DNA of 64,000 nucleotides, taken from positions 2,356,001 to 2,420,000 of the forward strand of contig OY970397.1 of assembly GCA_963720515.1 (NCBI GenBank), given 5' to 3'. The notes under the pieces are model-generated. The model did not search any database. It saw only the letters and a list, made by a program, of their open reading frames with translations, and was not told the DNA's origin. Positions 60,672 through 64,000 of the stretch are shown piece by piece (the stretch's first letter is position 1; the number at the start of each line of letters is the position of its first letter). A program made the translations under genes and the position numbers. The DNA comes from G963720515 sp963720515 (GTDB taxonomy: Bacteria > Actinomycetota > Thermoleophilia > Gaiellales > Gaiellaceae).

Positions 60672-62570
60672 ATGCGTGCAGAGGTCGATGTCGGACCGGT
60701 GCGCAGGCGCCGCCCTGCACGCCGTCGAATGGCTCGACTTCGCGCGGTCCCGTGGCGGAAGGTCGCGCTCTGGGGCGGAGGGGGCGTCGCGGCGCTGCTC
60801 CTCATTGCCGGAGTCGTCTTCGCCGGGAGCTCGTCGCACATCGCCAACGGCGTGACCGTCGCAGGCGAGGACGTCGCCGGGCAGACGCCCGCGCAGGCGG
60901 CGGAGACGCTCCAGGCGCGCGCCGCCGAGCTCGCGAACGTCCCCGTGGTCTTCACCGTGGAGGGGAAGCGCTACCCGCTCACGCCGAAGGAGCTCGACGC
61001 CGAGGTGGACTGGGAGGCAGTCGCGGCCGAGGCCGGCTCGCGCGGCGAGTGGCCGCTGCCGCTTCGCGGGCTCAAGCGGCTCGAGCTCAGGCTGTTCGGC
61101 TCCGACGTCGAGCCCGCCGCGAGCGTCTTCGAGCCCCGGCTCGCCAAGGAGCTCGACCGCATGGGCGCGCAGGTGGATCGGCCCGGGCGCCAGGCGGCGA
61201 TCGTCCTCGCGGGCCTCGAGCCGTCCATCGTCCCGGGCCGTGACGGCCGAACGCTCCACCGGCGCGAGGCGGGCGACCTCGTCGTTCACGCCCTCGCGGG
61301 CTTCGAGCGCCGGCCGGTCGCGCTGCCCGTCGTCGTCGCGCATCCCATCGTGGACGCGGACGACCTCGAACCGGTGCTCGCGCAGGTGCGCGCCGCCCTT
61401 TCGGCGCCCGTCCGCTTCGTGTGGAAGGACGCGAGCTGGATCGTGCGGCCGAACGAGCTCGCCAAGCTCCTCCGCCTGCCGGCCGAAGGGCGCTCGAAGC
61501 TCGAGATCGGCGGGCCCTACGCGACGAAGTACCTCGCCGGCGTGGCGCGCGGCGTGAACCGGCTCCCGCGGTCGGCGCACTACCAGATCGGCGACGACGG
61601 CGAGCACGTGAAGATCGCGCCGAGCGCACCCGGCCGCGCGCTCAACATCAAGGCGACCGAGCGCGCCCTCCTCGCCGCCGCGCTCTCGACGAGCGACCGG
61701 ACGGTCGAGCTCGTCGTGGATCCCGTCCAGCCGAAGCTGACGACGGCGAAGGCGCGACGGCTCGGGATCACGCACGTGCTGGCCTCGTACTCGACGCTCT
61801 ACTCGGGCACGAGCGACCGCATCACGAACCTGAAGCTCGCCGTGAACCTGATCGACGGCACGGTGATCGAGCCGGGCCAGACGTTCTCGTACAACCACGT
61901 CGTCGGGCCGCGGACGGCCGCTCGTGGCTTCCGCATCGCGCCGACGATCATGGACGGCGAGTACAAGGACGCGTACGGCGGCGGCGTCTCACAGGTCGCG
62001 ACCACCGTCTTCAACGCCGCATGGGAGGCCGGGCTCAAGATCACGGCACGGACGGCGCATTCGCTCTACATCAGCCGCTACCCGCTCGGCCGCGACGCGA
62101 CGGTGAACTACCCCGACGTCGACCTCAAGTTCGTGAACGACACGAACCACGCGATCGTGATGCGCGGATACGTCGGCGACAACGGCATCACGATCGGCGT
62201 CCTCGGCGCGCCCACGAACCGCCGCGTCGTGAGCATCCCGGGCGAGATCAAGAAGGACGGCGAGCCCGAGGTCGAGCGCGTGCCCGACCCGACGCTCCAC
62301 GTGGGCGAGGAGGTCGTCGAGGAGTCGGGCACGCCGCCGCAGTCCGTTCAGGTGCAGCGGATCGTCTACGTGGGCGACAAGGTGCTCTACGACGAGGTCT
62401 GGTACACGTCGTGGCTGGACGAGCCGAAGGTGATCCGCGTCGGGACGATTCCTGTCACCGCCCCGCCGCCGGCCCCGCCCCCGGCGCCGCCTCCGCCGGC
62501 CACCACTCCGACGGGCACGACGCCCACCGGCACGACACCGACGACGACCGGCCCTCCGGGGCGTCGCTAG
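60672..62570 (+). CDS. VanW-family membrane-anchored protein with PG-binding-type repeats
   Basis: 632 residues from ATG at 60672, with TAGAGT 11 nt upstream. A basic N-terminus and one transmembrane helix (VALWGGGGVAALLLIAGVVF) are followed by two YkuD-associated/PG_binding_4-like regions (VTVAGEDVAGQTPAQAAETL; later RFVWKDASWIVRP) and a VanW domain (about 375-520: TNLKLAVNLIDGTVIEPGQT, YGGGVSQVATTVFNAAWEAG). The C-terminus has a Pro-rich, TPTGT-repeat tail that could span the wall. VanW proteins are linked to vancomycin clusters and spore germination, but their activity is unknown. Confidence 0.85.
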   Translation: MRAEVDVGPVRRRRPARRRMARLRAVPWRKVALWGGGGVAALLLIAGVVFAGSSSHIANGVTVAGEDVAGQTPAQAAETLQARAAELANVPVVFTVEGKRYPLTPKELDAEVDWEAVAAEAGSRGEWPLPLRGLKRLELRLFGSDVEPAASVFEPRLAKELDRMGAQVDRPGRQAAIVLAGLEPSIVPGRDGRTLHRREAGDLVVHALAGFERRPVALPVVVAHPIVDADDLEPVLAQVRAALSAPVRFVWKDASWIVRPNELAKLLRLPAEGRSKLEIGGPYATKYLAGVARGVNRLPRSAHYQIGDDGEHVKIAPSAPGRALNIKATERALLAAALSTSDRTVELVVDPVQPKLTTAKARRLGITHVLASYSTLYSGTSDRITNLKLAVNLIDGTVIEPGQTFSYNHVVGPRTAARGFRIAPTIMDGEYKDAYGGGVSQVATTVFNAAWEAGLKITARTAHSLYISRYPLGRDATVNYPDVDLKFVNDTNHAIVMRGYVGDNGITIGVLGAPTNRRVVSIPGEIKKDGEPEVERVPDPTLHVGEEVVEESGTPPQSVQVQRIVYVGDKVLYDEVWYTSWLDEPKVIRVGTIPVTAPPPAPPPAPPPPATTPTGTTPTGTTPTTTGPPGRR

Positions 62571-62989
62571 CCGGCTTCGGCCGCGGCGATCGCCTCGGCG
62601 AGCCAGGCGGGCACGCGCGTCGGGCGCAGCGTGGTCGCATCCACGGTCGCGTGCGACGTCCAGCCGTCGGCGACGAGCCCGGGCGGGTCGCTCAGGCGCT
62701 CGATCTCGTACTCGAACCGGAACCGGGCGCCGCGCAGGTCGTTGATGCGCGTGTGAATCCGGAGCCGGTCGTCGAAGCGCGTTGGGAGCAGGTACCGGAC
62801 GTGCGTCTCGAGCGTCAGCGCCTCGAAGCCCTGGTCGATCATCCCCTGGTAGCCGCCCGCGAAGCGCTCGAGGTAGGCGACGCGCGCGACCTCGTACCAG
62901 TTCAGGTACACGGCGTTGTTCGAGATGCCCTGCGCGTCGGTCTCGCTGAAGCGGACGCTGAGATCGGTCGAGAAGGTGAAGTCCGTCAC
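62567..62989 (-). CDS. acyl-CoA thioesterase, hotdog fold (4HBT)
   Basis: 140 residues from GTG. The start FSTDLSVRFSETDAQGISNN carries the 4HBT catalytic Asp (TDAQG), followed by AVYLNWYEVARVAYLERF. It should hydrolyse an acyl-CoA thioester such as 4-hydroxybenzoyl-CoA-type or YbgC substrates. Stops of this gene and the convergent VanW gene overlap by 4 bp. Confidence 0.87.
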   Translation of the reverse strand: MTDFTFSTDLSVRFSETDAQGISNNAVYLNWYEVARVAYLERFAGGYQGMIDQGFEALTLETHVRYLLPTRFDDRLRIHTRINDLRGARFRFEYEIERLSDPPGLVADGWTSHATVDATTLRPTRVPAWLAEAIAAAEAG

Positions 62990-63033
62990 GGCCGGGAACT
63001 TTTGCAGCGCGACACCGGTCTGAGCAACCGACC

Positions 63034-63921
63034 ATGTCTCGCACCGCAGGAATTCTCGTCCTCGCCCTCGTCCCGCTCGCCCTGTTCACGGGCTGCTCGG
63101 GCTCGGACAGCGGCGGTAGCACAGGAGCTTCAGCGGCCGGGGCGCCGGCAGGGATCGATTACTCGGACGAGGCATCTGCGTCGGCCGGCGGCTCGGGCGA
63201 GCCGGTCTCGGACAGCGCGGAGCCGAAGTCGTCCGGCCTCCCCTCGGTGGGATCGAAGATCGTGCGCACGGCGTCGCTCTCGCTCACGGTCCCGCGCGGG
63301 GAGTTCGAGGATGCCGTCGCCGAGGCGCGGACGACCGTGACCGGGCTGGGCGGCTTCGTCGCGAGCTCGGAGACGAGGCGCGGCGGTCCCGGAAGGCCGA
63401 CGCGCGGCTCGTTCGTCGTCCGCGTGCCGGCCGACACCTACGACCGCGCACTTCGGTCGCTCGGACGGCTCGGCCGCGTCGAGGCGCGCGAGGAGCACGG
63501 CGACGACAAGGCCGCCGAGTACGTGGACCTCGAGGCCCGCACACGCCATCTCGAGGCCGTCGAGGCCCGGCTGCTTGCGCTCCTCGACCAGGCGCGCACC
63601 GTGCAGTCGGCGCTCGCCGTCCAGGCGCAGCTCGACTCGGCGCAGCTCGAGCTCGAGCAGGCGCGCGGGCGGCTCCAGCTCATCGACGACCAGGTCGCCT
63701 ACGCGACGATCGCGCTCTCCCTGCGCGAGCGGCCCGCCGCGGCGCCGGCCGGCGGCGGGACCTGGGCGGTCGCCGACGCGGCCGTCTCGGGGGCGCGGGC
63801 CTTCGTCACGGTCGCCGGCTGGGCGCTCGTCGGGCTCGCCGCGGTCGCGCCCTTCGCACTCCTCGCGCTCGCCGGGTTCTTCGGCTTCCGCGTCGCGCGC
63901 CGCCGCCTCGCCACGCGGTAG
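63034..63921 (+). CDS. DUF4349 domain lipoprotein
   Basis: 295 residues. Lipoprotein signal LVPLALFTGCSGSDSG (Cys near residue 21), a Ser/Gly/Ala linker, then the DUF4349 domain (about 70-265): KIVRTASLSLTVPRGEFEDA, VVRVPADTYDRALRSLGRLG, a coiled coil with YVDLEARTRHLEAVEARLLA, and a C-terminal transmembrane helix. Family function is unknown; it resembles some anti-sigma partner proteins. No sigma factor gene is visible beside it. Confidence 0.85.
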   Translation: MSRTAGILVLALVPLALFTGCSGSDSGGSTGASAAGAPAGIDYSDEASASAGGSGEPVSDSAEPKSSGLPSVGSKIVRTASLSLTVPRGEFEDAVAEARTTVTGLGGFVASSETRRGGPGRPTRGSFVVRVPADTYDRALRSLGRLGRVEAREEHGDDKAAEYVDLEARTRHLEAVEARLLALLDQARTVQSALAVQAQLDSAQLELEQARGRLQLIDDQVAYATIALSLRERPAAAPAGGGTWAVADAAVSGARAFVTVAGWALVGLAAVAPFALLALAGFFGFRVARRRLATR

Positions 63922-63981
63922 GTCCGTCTGCAAGCTCGGCACCCTGGGTATCGTCCTCGGGAACCGAGAGGGAGGACGCAG

Positions 63982-64000
63982 ATGGCGAACGAAAAGCGTG
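63982..64000 (+). CDS. start of an unidentified gene, cut by the window end
   Basis: ATG at 63982 with GGGAGGACGCAG as ribosome-binding site and MANEKR as the first residues. TATCGT at about 63949 may be its -10. Too short to identify. Confidence 0.5.

Overview
The window is a high-GC stretch of a Gram-positive-type chromosome. Gene order (rpmG-secE-nusG-rplKA-rplJL, rpoBC, str, S10/spc/alpha), GTG and TTG starts, zinc-binding forms of L33, L36, S14 and S4, a long RpoC and sparse Shine-Dalgarno sites suggest Actinomycetota, probably a deep class such as Thermoleophilia. That placement is inferred; no rRNA is present.

Layout. 1-5.8 kb: end of a type II secretion/pilus membrane gene, a GNAT, a ferritin, a molybdate ABC operon with its own HTH-TOBE regulator, and an MBL-rhodanese hydrolase. 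5.8-40.6 kb: the core transcription/translation block, starting with tRNA(CAT), then rpmG-secE-nusG-rplK-rplA, rplJ-rplL behind an L10-type leader, rpoB-rpoC, a divergent GGDEF gene, rpsL-rpsG-fusA-tuf, the complete S10 and spc operons, and secY-adk-map-rpmJ-rpsM-rpsK-rpsD-rpoA-rplQ. infA is missing from its usual place between map and rpmJ. Many genes here overlap by 1-4 nt. Several ribosomal proteins (L10, L22, S3, S17, S5, L15) carry long low-complexity Glu/Pro/Ala/Lys extensions.

40.5-64 kb: accessory and housekeeping genes. They include an ArsR-SRPBCC pair with twin operators, an M28 lipoprotein peptidase, truA, a HAD phosphatase, ligA, a PBP4-type carboxypeptidase, an orphan LuxR response regulator, two divergent coiled-coil cell-wall hydrolases, an anti-sigma-like ATPase, Ku, a P-domain/Calx-beta secreted protein, Nif3, tRNA-Pro(CGG), a CoA-binding protein, a nitrilase, an acyl-CoA dehydrogenase, a GH3 protein, a VanW protein, a thioesterase and a DUF4349 lipoprotein.

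Most interesting. (1) Two copies of a ~163-bp element (54400-54561 and, inverted, 57704-57868) lie between convergent genes. Their cores and internal hairpins match, but their terminal arms differ between loci while staying self-complementary in each; one internal stem shows a compensatory change. This looks like an undescribed structured RNA or a terminator-targeting miniature mobile element. (2) A repeated leaderless promoter layout, TANNNT followed 6-7 nt later by the start codon, sometimes with overlapping -10 boxes driving divergent genes. In one case it points to an ATC start codon for Nif3. (3) A consensus promoter, 8-codon ORF and intrinsic terminator form a ~90-nt small RNA or attenuator. 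(4) Three genes (M28 peptidase, Ku, Calx-beta protein) each carry a single-nt frameshift within 12 kb, so assembly errors must be considered.
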